Source: Microcaldota archaeon
GTDB lineage: Archaea; Micrarchaeota; Micrarchaeia; Micrarchaeales; Micrarchaeaceae
DNA: 64,000 nt
NCBI GenBank assembly: GCA_021816885.1
Contig: JAKAWS010000001.1
Location: forward strand, 1 to 64,000
Reading direction: 5' to 3'
Shown in pieces: positions 54,202-62,773 of the stretch; the first letter of the stretch is position 1, and every line of letters starts with the position of its first letter. The translations under genes and the position numbers were made by a program. The notes beneath the pieces were generated by a model. It made no database searches, had not been told where the DNA came from, and worked only from the letters and a program-made list of their open reading frames with translations.

Positions 54202-54798
54202 ATGCAGAGTTCAGTATCAATAGGCGAAAAAGCGCCAGAGTTCAAATTAAAGGCATACTTTCCAAAAGATGATAAAATAGTAGAGTTAGAGATACCGAAG
54301 AATGATGGAAAATGGAAGATACTCACGTTCTATCCGGGAGATTTCACTTTCGTATGCGCAACTGATATCGAGGCATTCATGGAGCTAAAGGTACAGTTCG
54401 AAAATAACGGCGCAGAGATTTACGCGATAAGCACTGACAGCGTCTTCTCCCATAAGGGGTGGGCACAAACGTCGCCGAGAGTCAGCAAAAGCACAATTCC
54501 TATGATTGACGACTACAAGAAAGTGATAACATCGGCTTATGGTTTCTTAAACGAAGAGAGCGGTGCTGCAAGAAGGGGCATAGCAATAATAGATCCAGAA
54601 GGAAAACTACAGTACTTTTCTGTATTTAATGACGCTTTGGGCAAGGACGCAGAACACATATACACTGCATTTATGGCCTTAAAGAAAATAGCAGAGACAA
54701 AGCCGGAGGATGGTCACATATGTGCGATACCGGCAAACTGGAGAATCGGAAAAGATTCTCTCAGCATAGACACGGTAAAAGATATAGGCAAACTCTGA
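54202..54798 (+). CDS. 2-Cys peroxiredoxin (AhpC/Prx1 type)
   Basis: 198 residues. The peroxidatic Cys lies in FYPGDFTFVCATDIEAF near residue 53; the resolving Cys is in GHICAIPANW near 173. The catalytic Thr and the distant Arg are also placed as expected. It reduces hydrogen peroxide and organic peroxides in the cytoplasm. A TATA box (TTATATATCT) lies near 54165, so the leader is about 10 bases. Confidence 0.9.
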   Translation: MQSSVSIGEKAPEFKLKAYFPKDDKIVELEIPKNDGKWKILTFYPGDFTFVCATDIEAFMELKVQFENNGAEIYAISTDSVFSHKGWAQTSPRVSKSTIPMIDDYKKVITSAYGFLNEESGAARRGIAIIDPEGKLQYFSVFNDALGKDAEHIYTAFMALKKIAETKPEDGHICAIPANWRIGKDSLSIDTVKDIGKL

Positions 54799-54882
54799 CC
54801 TTCTGACCTTATTAAGTCGACCCCATTAGTATTATATACCTTGCTGAAATAATACATCAAGTCAACAGAAAGTCGTGTCTTT

Positions 54883-55290
54883 ATGGAAAATAACAAATTG
54901 CTCGCAGTAGTTAGGATAAGGGGCAGAGTCGGAGTCAGAAAAGACATAGCTGAAACGCTCGAAAGGCTAAGGTTGAAGAGAGTCAACAATTGCGTCATCA
55001 TCAAGCCTACGCCGTCTTACACTGGCATGTTGAACAGCTGCATAAACTATGTGACATACGGAGAGATAGACGATGATACGCTAAACAGTCTACTAGAAAA
55101 GAACGGGATAAAATCGGATTACAAGACACTGTCGGAGAGCGGACTGGCGAAAGAAGTGAGAGAGAAGCTGCCTTTCAGGTTGCACCCACCGAGAAGGGGA
55201 TACAAGAGCGTAAAGAAGAGCGTGAAGAACGGCGGATCGTTGGGTTATATGGGAGAAGGGATAAATTCGCTGATAAAGAGGATGGTCTGA
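54883..55290 (+). CDS. rpl30: Ribosomal protein L30 (uL30)
   Basis: 135 residues of the long archaeal form: LLAVVRIRGRVGVRKDIAETL, LKRVNNCVIIKPTPSYTGML and FRLHPPRRGYKSVKKS. Its neighbours in a standard spc operon (S5 upstream) are replaced by peroxiredoxin. TATA-like ATTATATACC is near 54831. Its stop overlaps the L15 start. Confidence 0.93.
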   Translation: MENNKLLAVVRIRGRVGVRKDIAETLERLRLKRVNNCVIIKPTPSYTGMLNSCINYVTYGEIDDDTLNSLLEKNGIKSDYKTLSESGLAKEVREKLPFRLHPPRRGYKSVKKSVKNGGSLGYMGEGINSLIKRMV

Positions 55291-55688
55291 TGGTAATAAG
55301 GAGAGAGAGAAGAAGTAGAAAACTTCACAGAACAAGGGTCTGGGGAGTAGGCAACAAGAAGAACGCGAGAGGCAAAGGCACAAGGGGAGGCGTAGGAAGA
55401 GCCGGTTGGAGAAAATCAAAATTTACCCAAATGACCGCAAAGCGTCCAGAGGAGATACGACAAAAAGGATTCTTCAGATACGGAAAAGAAAAGAAACTCG
55501 AGATAACTCTGGACGGGATAAGCAGGATGGCAGAACAGAGTGGATCAAAAGAGCTAGATTTGGGTAGGCACAGCGTCCTAAGCAACGGCCGGATAAGCGA
55601 AGGTCTTACAATAAAGGCGCGCAAGTTCTCCGCAAAGGCCATAGAAAAAATAAATGCCGCAGGTGGAAAGGCGGTAAAAGAGGAATAA
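55290..55688 (+). CDS. rpl15: Ribosomal protein L15 (uL15)
   Basis: 132 residues. The N-terminus is glycine-rich and basic (NKKNARGKGTRGGVGRAGW), followed by GFFRYGKEKKLEITLDGI and a C-terminal beta-alpha core (AKAIEKINAAGGKAV). This matches archaeal uL15. secY, which normally follows, is absent; a glycosyltransferase begins 5 bp later. Confidence 0.92.
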   Translation: MVIRRERRSRKLHRTRVWGVGNKKNARGKGTRGGVGRAGWRKSKFTQMTAKRPEEIRQKGFFRYGKEKKLEITLDGISRMAEQSGSKELDLGRHSVLSNGRISEGLTIKARKFSAKAIEKINAAGGKAVKEE

Positions 55689-55693
55689 GAGAT

Positions 55694-56881
55694 ATGCCAA
55701 TAAAGAGAATGAAAATCTCGTTCTACACGGATACATACCTGCCGGCAGTCGATGGAGTAGTCAGTTCGATAAGGGAGTCCAAGCGGGAGCTAGAGTCTAG
55801 AGGGCATACGGTATTTCTTATAACGAGCGGAAATTCTGAAACAAGAAAGATGGCCGCAAGGGAAAAGAACATTATAGTGACACCAAGTATCCGATTCAAG
55901 AAATATCCGCAGTATAACCTGTCCGTGCTCCCGTTCATAGACATAGCAAAGGTCAAGAGCATAAACTCAGATATAGTGCATGTGCACACCCCGTTTGTAA
56001 TGGGCACGTATGGGATAATATCAGGAAGGATAAAGAATGTGCCGGTGGTATGGACATTCCACACGATGTTTATGGATAAAGAGACGATAAATCAATACGC
56101 TCCAGGGAGCGCAAAACTAAAGAAGTTCGTAAAGAAGCATTCATGGTCATATATAAAGTTCATCGCAAATAGGTGCGATACAGTGATAGCACCATCGAAT
56201 GCGATAAAACAGATGCTCAATAAAAAAGGAATAAAGAACACTGTGATAGTGCCCAGCGGAGTGGATACGAACAGGTTCAGAAGAGGGTGCAAAGGTTCGG
56301 CTGCCTTAAGAAAGAGGTTATTGGGAAGAGAAAAGGCGATTGTGCTATATGTTGGCAGATTAAGCAAAGAGAAGAATCTGGAAACTTTGCTCAAAGCGGC
56401 GAAATTGCTCGAAGCGAAGCCTATACGGTTTGTGGTGGTGGGGGACGGGCCATACGCAGAGACTATAAGGAATAAAGCATCAAGGATGGGCTTGGTAAAT
56501 GTGGTCTTTATTGGAAAAGTAATCAAAGAGCTGCCTAGCTATTACAACGCGGCAGATCTTTTGTGTCTACCATCGACGTTTGAGACCCAAGGGATAGTCT
56601 GTATAGAGGCCATGGCCTGTGGAAAGCCAGTTGTCGGGGCTGACTATCTTGCCCTAAAAGAGATAATAAAAAACGGAAAAAACGGAGAGAGATTCCGGCC
56701 AAAAAACGCAAAAGACTGTGCAAGGAAAATAGAGAAGGTTATAAATAATATACGTTTATATAAAGAGTGTGAGTCCACAGCAAAGAGATACTCAATAAGC
56801 GTGGTTACGGACCAGCTTCTATCACTTTATGGCGACCTGATAAAGAGCAAGTCTGAGAAACCAACCTGGAAAAGGGGATAA
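55694..56881 (+). CDS. GT4-family glycosyltransferase
   Basis: 395 residues of GT-B fold. The acceptor lobe opens KISFYTDTYLPAVDGVVSSI and has VHVHTPFVMGTYG and FHTMF. The donor lobe has IVLYVGRLSKEKNLETLLKAA and the E-x7-E motif in FETQGIVCIEAMACGKPVVG. The sequence style is that of enzymes adding glucose or mannose to diacylglycerol or phosphoinositol-type lipids; the acceptor is inferred. It begins directly after rpl15. Confidence 0.88.
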   Translation: MPIKRMKISFYTDTYLPAVDGVVSSIRESKRELESRGHTVFLITSGNSETRKMAAREKNIIVTPSIRFKKYPQYNLSVLPFIDIAKVKSINSDIVHVHTPFVMGTYGIISGRIKNVPVVWTFHTMFMDKETINQYAPGSAKLKKFVKKHSWSYIKFIANRCDTVIAPSNAIKQMLNKKGIKNTVIVPSGVDTNRFRRGCKGSAALRKRLLGREKAIVLYVGRLSKEKNLETLLKAAKLLEAKPIRFVVVGDGPYAETIRNKASRMGLVNVVFIGKVIKELPSYYNAADLLCLPSTFETQGIVCIEAMACGKPVVGADYLALKEIIKNGKNGERFRPKNAKDCARKIEKVINNIRLYKECESTAKRYSISVVTDQLLSLYGDLIKSKSEKPTWKRG

Positions 56882-56930
56882 ACTGTCAGAAGAAAGAACG
56901 GATAATGATATAATAACTCCAGCGCAGAGC

Positions 56931-57698
56931 GTGGAGAAGACCAGCGTCGCAGAACCCGAAGAGGCAAAAGAGAAGGTACACTCTCCCTCAGACCAGAATG
57001 CTACCACAAAATCAAATGAAGGCAAACAGATACGCCATCCGGAAAGGGATGGGAGGCCATCGCTTGGAGAGGTAGTCAGAAACTCTAACAATCCCGAAGC
57101 GAAAAAGCTGAAGGAGGAGATAGACTCCCTAAGAAGGAAGAGGGACAAGCTTGTGGCTGACATGCATGCCTCAAGAAGGTCTCTGAACTACAAGAACGAT
57201 GAGTATGCTGCACTTGCAAAGTTCCTGCAAAACGAGTCGAATAAACCCAACCAGTCAGAGATAATAAGGCTAAAGAAGATGAAGAACCGCCTGGAGTTTA
57301 GGCTTTCGACAGAGCCGAGAATGAGCCTTGAGACAGAGCGCGACCTTATAAGGAAAATAGACGAGGTGGGAAAGGAGCTCAGAGAAATGCTCAGGTATTC
57401 AGGCCTAGAGAGGAAGCAGAAACTTCTCAAGGGGGACATAGAGAGATATGCATCAAGGATAGAGGAGATAGCAAAGGAATTGGATAAGATGAACAATAGT
57501 TTCGATACAATGTATGCAGAGCTGAAGAAGACCCTTGGGATAAGCACTATGGAACAGAGGCATGGACAACAACGGCCCCGCCAGATATCCCAGGAGAAGA
57601 GAAAGCAGCCACCGACGCAGGAGATAAACCTAGAGGATATAGTGGTAATAAAGAGAAAGCCTGACAAGAACGCAAAAAAAGAAGGGCCGGAAGAATAA
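56931..57698 (+). CDS. Coiled-coil protein (COG1340-like), unknown
   Basis: 255 residues from a GTG. Both ends are disordered and charged, and about residues 62-205 form long coiled coil (KLKEEIDSLRRKRDKLVADM, then KLLKGDIERYASRIEEIAKE). It resembles the archaeal coiled-coil group typified by COG1340, without known activity. The start is uncertain: a CTG upstream is in frame. It lies between the glycosyltransferase and aCPSF2 genes, all codirectional. Confidence 0.6.
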   Translation: MEKTSVAEPEEAKEKVHSPSDQNATTKSNEGKQIRHPERDGRPSLGEVVRNSNNPEAKKLKEEIDSLRRKRDKLVADMHASRRSLNYKNDEYAALAKFLQNESNKPNQSEIIRLKKMKNRLEFRLSTEPRMSLETERDLIRKIDEVGKELREMLRYSGLERKQKLLKGDIERYASRIEEIAKELDKMNNSFDTMYAELKKTLGISTMEQRHGQQRPRQISQEKRKQPPTQEINLEDIVVIKRKPDKNAKKEGPEE

Positions 57699-57795
57699 CA
57701 AAGCACAAAAAAGATAACGGGCAAGCACAATAGGTGCGCGCAAATAATCGAAGATACAATACAAAAATACAAACAAGACAACCAGATGATAATAT

Positions 57796-59340
57796 ATGGA
57801 AATAACATTTTTAGGAGCAGTAAACGAAGTAGGAAGGAGCTGTTTCCTCATAGAAGCGAAAAGGACAAAGATACTGCTTGATGCAGGGGTAAAGCTTGGA
57901 GAAAAGATAGATTACCCTGTGATAAAGGACGAGACGATACCAGAGATAGATGGAGTGGTCATAAGCCACGCGCATTTAGACCATTGCGGATTTCTTCCTC
58001 ATTTGTACAGCAAGGGCTATTCGGGGACGGTATACGCAACAAAGCCGACGATAGAACTGATGCAGGTTCTTCTCAGCGACTATATCCGCGTATCTGAAAC
58101 AAAAGGGCTCCAAAAGAACGTAGTGGGAAAGATAATGAAAAACTCAAGGATGCTTGAGTACAAACAGGAGATAAGGATAAAAGATCTGACTATAAGCCTC
58201 ATACCGGCGGGACACATACTCGGAAGTGCTCTCATAAAGGTAAGCGACGGGAGAGAATCTATAATATATACCGGCGACATAAACCTATCCAGGACAAAGC
58301 TACTAAATCCGGCTGAGTTAAGGCAGCTCGAAGCTGATGCGCTCATAATGGAGAGCACCAACGGCGGAGAAGAGGATATAATGAGAACAGAGAAGGAAAA
58401 CCTCAGCCTACTTACCGGGATAATAAACAATACTATACTGGGCGGAGGCAAGGTGCTAGTGCCAAGCTTTGCGACAGGCAGAGCCCAGGAGGTGCTGCTG
58501 ATACTGGATGACTATATGACATCAGGCAGAATTCCAAAAGTCCCGATATACATGGATGGGATGATAAATAAGATGCTCAGGATACACAGGCACAACATGG
58601 TATATTGCAGAAAGGAGTTGCAGATGAAGATACTAATGAGTGATTCGGATCCTTTCAAGAGCGAAAATTTCTTTGAGGTTAAGGGAAAGCCGGAGCGAAA
58701 CAAGATAACAAGCTCGGACCAAAGTTCTATAATAGTGACAACCAGCGGCATGTTAAGCGGAGGGCCGGTGCTTTTCTACATGTCAAAATTAGCGAAAGAC
58801 AAGATGAATGTGATGATATTCGTAGGATATCAAGCGGAAGGGACTTTGGGCCGTACAATAAAGGAGGGCGAACGCGATGTAGAGATTGACGGAAAAAAGA
58901 TACATATAAGCATGGAAGTAAAATATGTAAGGATATCCGGGCATGCAGACCGCAAGCAGTTAGAATCAATACCAGATAAGATAAAAGGCGTAAAGAAGAT
59001 ATTCGTGGTCCACGGGGATCCGGAAAGGTCAGAGTCGATAAGAAGCTTCCTATCAAAGAAGTACGACGCTATAATTCCTACGCTGGGCTCAAGGCACATG
59101 GTTATAGAGCGCCATCACGCAGAGATTTCCAGGGAAGGGCACAAAGAGCACCTTCAGCAACACACGCCAATCCATCAGCACCACCAACCTACACAAATAG
59201 AGAGAGACACAGGAGATAGTCAAAAGAACGAGAGCCACAGACATGATGAAAGGATAGAACACGGAGAACATCATAATAGGGATGCGTACAGACTGCATTT
59301 CGAAGATAATGCGCACGGAATGGACGATAATCAGGTCTAA
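57796..59340 (+). CDS. Beta-CASP ribonuclease, aCPSF2 type, with His-rich tail
   Basis: 514 residues. The metallo-beta-lactamase motifs are SHAHLDHCGFLPHL near 55 and YTGDINLSRTKLL near 157. Beta-CASP motifs follow: PSFATGRAQEVLLIL, VTTSGMLSGGPVLFYM, VRISGHADRKQLESI and VVHGDPERSESI. There is no N-terminal KH domain, so it is aCPSF2-like rather than aCPSF1. It should have endo- or 5'-exoribonuclease activity in RNA decay. An unusual acidic tail from about residue 438 contains about 15 histidines, absent from typical members. Confidence 0.87.
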   Translation: MEITFLGAVNEVGRSCFLIEAKRTKILLDAGVKLGEKIDYPVIKDETIPEIDGVVISHAHLDHCGFLPHLYSKGYSGTVYATKPTIELMQVLLSDYIRVSETKGLQKNVVGKIMKNSRMLEYKQEIRIKDLTISLIPAGHILGSALIKVSDGRESIIYTGDINLSRTKLLNPAELRQLEADALIMESTNGGEEDIMRTEKENLSLLTGIINNTILGGGKVLVPSFATGRAQEVLLILDDYMTSGRIPKVPIYMDGMINKMLRIHRHNMVYCRKELQMKILMSDSDPFKSENFFEVKGKPERNKITSSDQSSIIVTTSGMLSGGPVLFYMSKLAKDKMNVMIFVGYQAEGTLGRTIKEGERDVEIDGKKIHISMEVKYVRISGHADRKQLESIPDKIKGVKKIFVVHGDPERSESIRSFLSKKYDAIIPTLGSRHMVIERHHAEISREGHKEHLQQHTPIHQHHQPTQIERDTGDSQKNESHRHDERIEHGEHHNRDAYRLHFEDNAHGMDDNQV

Positions 59341-59428
59341 TACCCTGTCTTCTAAATCAGAAATGATGCGCCACGGCGTTTAGATAAGGTTTAAATAGGG
59401 CTCAGATTAAATCCCTAATGGTAAGGGC

Positions 59429-59806
59429 ATGGCAAAGAAACCTGGAAAGATGAAAAAGAGCGAGATAAAGGCAGAGATGGAAGCAATAAAAAAGTTGAAG
59501 AGCGTCGCCTCTATACTGAACGCTGATGAGATAGAGAACGCGTTTCTTTTAGGTTCGAGCAGCACTTCAGAAGGTATGGACGACAGCGTGGCAGGTGATG
59601 TCCTTAACAGCTTGCACGGAAAGAACATCGGGGTAGAACGGCTCGAAAAGATGGAGGCAGATGGTGAAAGGAAGATGCGGAGGAGAGAGCCGTCGGAAAA
59701 CACAAAACGGCATATGGCACACAAGGCAGTAGGAAAAACGGTATCTGCCCAAAAGAAGAAAAAGCAGTCAGCGAAAAGTTCCGCAAAGAAGCGTAAAAGA
59801 AAGTAA
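59429..59806 (+). CDS. Hypothetical basic protein with Lys-rich tail
   Basis: 125 residues. A helical core (SEIKAEMEAIKKLKSVASIL, NADEIENAFLL) leads into a Ser/Lys-rich C-terminus ending KKKKQSAKSSAKKRKRK. A TATA-like TTTAAATAGG lies near 59389. The tail resembles nucleic-acid-binding tails of small archaeal chromatin or ribosome-associated proteins, but there is no family match. Confidence 0.55.
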   Translation: MAKKPGKMKKSEIKAEMEAIKKLKSVASILNADEIENAFLLGSSSTSEGMDDSVAGDVLNSLHGKNIGVERLEKMEADGERKMRRREPSENTKRHMAHKAVGKTVSAQKKKKQSAKSSAKKRKRK

Positions 59807-59807
59807 A

Positions 59808-59899
59808 GGGCTCATGGCTCAGGAGTAGAGCGCCCGCTTTGCAAACTCAGAAGAGCTCAAAAGAGCGGGAGGCCGCGGGTGCGAATCCCGCTGAGTCCA
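59808..59899 (+). tRNA. tRNA-Ala (UGC) with 20-nt intron
   Basis: Acceptor GGGCTCA pairs with TGAGTCC (one G-T pair), and the D arm GCTC/GAGC and T arm GCGGG/CCCGC are complete. The anticodon stem CCCGC (59833-59837) pairs with GCGGG (59865-59869). The anticodon TGC is at 59840-59842, and 20 extra bases (59844-59863) follow position 37, the canonical archaeal intron site. The discriminator is A; CCA is not encoded. It lies 1 bp after the upstream protein gene. Confidence 0.92.
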
Positions 59900-60242
59900 C
59901 AAAACTTCTCGAGAAGAAGTTCTATCAAGAATAGGGAGGTAGAACGCGGCGGCAAGTTTGAGTTATCGAAGTATCTGACCATTCCTCTACATTACCTAAA
60001 ACGAGTTCAGAAACACAGGCTATTAGCTCAGGGAATGAAACTTAGCACATAAAGTTGAAATTATGGGCATAAATCCCATCGTAAATCAGAGTTGGCTTCC
60101 ATTAATGATATCGATAGCTTTGGCCGGGCACAAAGGTTATATTTATGCCGCTCTGGAAGTGGTTGCTTAATGTAGCATAGCAGTATGTGCACTTGTAAGC
60201 AATTGTATAATCGTTCTTTTTCTATCAATAATCTTAGCTAGT
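59900..60242. other. Non-coding stretch after tRNA-Ala
   Basis: There is no credible protein frame. It begins with a short palindrome (CTTCTCGAGAAG) next to the tRNA. Around 60022-60093 there is a tRNA-like pattern: TTAGCTCAGGG as in a D arm, AACTT/AAGTT around an 8-base loop, and ATGGG-CATAAAT-CCCAT as in a T arm, but the acceptor ends do not pair. A TATA-like GGTTATATTTATGCC is near 60134. It may contain a decayed tRNA. Confidence 0.4.
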
Positions 60243-60653
60243 TCAAGCACTTTCGCCACTAATTATAAGGTGTGCCTTACTAAGGATAGCACGCCATTTA
60301 TCGTGGTTGAGCATAGTCATCGCATCATTATATTCAACCCACTTATATTCGTTGTGCTCTTTTGCTAGTAGCTTAACCATATCAGATTCTACCTTTATCA
60401 AGTAAACAACTATGACTCTCTCATTTCCTTTTGAATTTATGTAGCTGTTCGTTTCTGAAAATCCTTCCACCAATTCAAATTTTTTTATTTCAGTCTCTTC
60501 TTCTACCTCTCTTGTCAGAGTCTGAAAATCCGTCTCTCCCTCATTCTGGTGTCCCCCCGGCAAAACCCATTTAACCTCTCCTTTTGTCGGATGCAACAAC
60601 AAGTAGCGCATTTTCTTATCAACAACCAAAGCCGCTACTGATTTTTCAATCAT
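60243..60653 (-). CDS. Nudix hydrolase
   Basis: 136 residues. The Nudix box is GGHQNEGETDFQTLTREVEEETEI in outline (about 32-55), matching Gx5Ex7REUxEExGU with Thr for the last Gly. It hydrolyses nucleoside diphosphate-linked compounds; the substrate is unknown. It lies downstream of aspS on the same strand, about 75 bp from its stop. Codon usage is A/T-richer than aspS. Confidence 0.85.
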   Translation of the reverse strand: MIEKSVAALVVDKKMRYLLLHPTKGEVKWVLPGGHQNEGETDFQTLTREVEEETEIKKFELVEGFSETNSYINSKGNERVIVVYLIKVESDMVKLLAKEHNEYKWVEYNDAMTMLNHDKWRAILSKAHLIISGESA

Positions 60654-60727
60654 CTAATCACTACCAAATTTGTTTTCCAATAAATCAATCAAAGAATTTA
60701 CTGGTTTTTCCTCGCCGTGCTGCACAT

Positions 60728-62017
60728 CTAAGGCACAAGCCTCTTTCTGTCTCTCGGAAACATCGAGCACTCCCTTATGTTCTTCGCGCCGGTTATCTGC
60801 ATGGTAAACCTCTCGAGGCCTATGCTCCATCCGGAGTGCGGCGGTGCCCCGCATCTGAACGCGTTTATATAGAATTCGAACGGCGCCGTTTCTATCCCCC
60901 TGGACTGCAGCGCCTTTATCAACCCGTCAGCATCGTTTATCCTTTTTGCCCCGCTGGATATTTCGACTCCTTTGTATATGTAATCAAAACTCTCTGAAAT
61001 CTCCGGATTCTCCTTTTTAGGCATGGAGTAAAAAGCACGTACCTTTGTCGGATAATCCCTTACAATTACCGCATCCCCGAAAATCCCGGATATCGCCAAC
61101 TCATGCTCCCTGGAGAAGTCCTCTCCCATTTCTATCTTATGTCCGCTCTCCGACAGTTTCCTCACCGCATCCGCATAGGTTATTATTTTTGCCTCTGGCA
61201 GAGAAAGTTTAATCCCCAAAGTTTCAAGGTCGGCGGAGTTCCTCTCTATTATCATTTCTACAATGCCCCTCACAGTCGAGACCAGCATCGTTATCGCGTC
61301 ATCGGCGTCAGCGAATGCCATCTCTATGTCCATCTGTGTTATCTCATTAAGATGCGATACGGTATTCGATTTCTCTGCGCGGAACACCGGCATAATCATC
61401 GCCACCTTTTCTATCCCTCCTATCACTGCAAGCTGTTTGTACAGCTGGGGGGATTGGGCCAAGAAGGCATCCCTTTCAAAATATTTTAGTTTAAACACCT
61501 CTGCCCCTCCCTCGCTAGCGTCCTCTATTATCGATGGCGTCCTTATATGCCTGAAGCCGTTCTTGCTGGTGATCCGAACAAAAGAGTCGATGATTGTAGA
61601 TTCAATATTGAATATTGCAGATGGTTCCTTTCTCCTAAGATCTATATGCCTGTTATCAAGCCTAACATCCATCTCTGCAGGTACCTTGCCGGTAACTTCA
61701 AACGGTATTATCCTAGATACTGGATTCAGGTCTATGACATCCCTTGCTACTATCTCGTAGCCGTCTCTAGATTCCTTATTGGCAGATACAATGCCCTTTA
61801 CCAGCACGACGCTCTCTTTCGGCAGGGCCATTTTAGTTATCACATCATCCGGAGTTGCCCCTCTTTTCCCTATGACCTGCGCAGTACCCTCCATGTCCCT
61901 AAGTATGAGGAAGGTTATCTTTGATGTCTCCCTTATCTCATTTACCCATCCAGCTAAGATTACCTCCTTCCCGTCCATAGAGGCATCTATTTGGTTGGTA
62001 TAATGGCTTTTTATCAA
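60728..62017 (-). CDS. aspS: Aspartyl-tRNA synthetase (archaeal type)
   Basis: 429 residues, a class IIb enzyme charging tRNA-Asp. The anticodon-binding OB fold is at 1-100 (VILAGWVNEIRETSKITFLILRD in outline). Motif 2 lies in VFRAEKSNTVSHLNEITQMDIEM near 210, and motif 3 in GWSIGLERFTMQI near 405. The length fits archaeal AspRS, which is often non-discriminating where AsnRS is absent; that cannot be settled here. It starts at the ATG at 62017. Confidence 0.93.
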   Translation of the reverse strand: MIKSHYTNQIDASMDGKEVILAGWVNEIRETSKITFLILRDMEGTAQVIGKRGATPDDVITKMALPKESVVLVKGIVSANKESRDGYEIVARDVIDLNPVSRIIPFEVTGKVPAEMDVRLDNRHIDLRRKEPSAIFNIESTIIDSFVRITSKNGFRHIRTPSIIEDASEGGAEVFKLKYFERDAFLAQSPQLYKQLAVIGGIEKVAMIMPVFRAEKSNTVSHLNEITQMDIEMAFADADDAITMLVSTVRGIVEMIIERNSADLETLGIKLSLPEAKIITYADAVRKLSESGHKIEMGEDFSREHELAISGIFGDAVIVRDYPTKVRAFYSMPKKENPEISESFDYIYKGVEISSGAKRINDADGLIKALQSRGIETAPFEFYINAFRCGAPPHSGWSIGLERFTMQITGAKNIRECSMFPRDRKRLVP

Positions 62018-62144
62018 ATTAGCACCTATATAGAAAGGAGAGTAATGTCTATTAGGCTTTTGATTTCCTGTTCTTATATGTCAGATTTAAATTTGTTCTC
62101 TTGCAATATCTGATGCTAAGGGTCTTCCTTTGTAGGGTGTTGGC

Positions 62145-62663
62145 TTGTCTGGTTTTAATAGAAATGACATAGAAGATGAAGAGATAGGAAGGTTTGCCGA
62201 GGATACGGTGAATGGTATAATAAAAAAAATATCGAGACTTAACGTATCTAAGAAACCAACCAAGATAAAGTTCAGCATGGAGTTCGGAGAGGACGGCCCG
62301 AGGTTTGCGTATGTCGCAAGGACAGTCTGGGGTAGAGCTCAGGGCATTTCAGCACCATTCCATAAAGCCAAGGAGACTAGAAGCGCTGTACATATTGATA
62401 CCATAGAGCACGATACTGGGATAACAGTATTGATTGAACTGCCCATCGCACAAAAGCAGATAGGGGTGGAAGCTATTGGTTCTACAATGTTCCTGCTGTT
62501 CGGCAGCGACAAACGGACCGTGACGCTTCCGCATGAGGTCGATGCGCAAAGCGCGCACGCAATAATAAATAATAATGTTTTAGAAGTAAATCTGCCTTAT
62601 GGCAAGACAGACAAGATAACTAAAATAGAAATGGTAGATAGAGATGCAAAAAAAAGTCACTAA
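62145..62663 (+). CDS. Hsp20/alpha-crystallin-like protein
   Basis: 172 residues from a TTG start. The C-terminal half has the alpha-crystallin pattern (TGITVLIELPIA, then a strand series, and NNNVLEVNLPYG near residue 148). The N-terminal half is helical and not typical of small heat-shock proteins. It may be a chaperone or an archaeal CS-domain protein. It overlaps the next small gene by 20 bp. Confidence 0.65.
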   Translation: MSGFNRNDIEDEEIGRFAEDTVNGIIKKISRLNVSKKPTKIKFSMEFGEDGPRFAYVARTVWGRAQGISAPFHKAKETRSAVHIDTIEHDTGITVLIELPIAQKQIGVEAIGSTMFLLFGSDKRTVTLPHEVDAQSAHAIINNNVLEVNLPYGKTDKITKIEMVDRDAKKSH

Positions 62664-62763
62664 CGGAAATAGGAAAATCGGAAAAACGTACAGGAACAAG
62701 AAGAAGATAAACAGGCTCAAAAAGGAGCATCGGAAGAGGATGAAACGGGTGCTCCGTAGCTGA
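62644..62763 (+). CDS. 39-residue highly basic protein
   Basis: Starts MQKKVTNGNRKIGKTYRNKK and ends RKRMKRVLRS, more than half Lys or Arg. It begins inside the end of the Hsp20-like gene and stops 10 bp before the MEMO1 gene, so it is probably translated from the same message. The size and charge are like tiny ribosomal proteins (for example L41e), but the sequence is not a match. It is below usual length cut-offs. Confidence 0.5.
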   Translation: MQKKVTNGNRKIGKTYRNKKKINRLKKEHRKRMKRVLRS

Positions 62764-62773
62764 TGCTGGTCAC

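Noticed and set aside
60654-60854. Minus-strand 66-codon frame between the aspS end and the Nudix gene
   Set aside because: Most of it overlaps aspS out of frame. The last 23 codons look protein-like but lack a credible start, so I did not call a gene.
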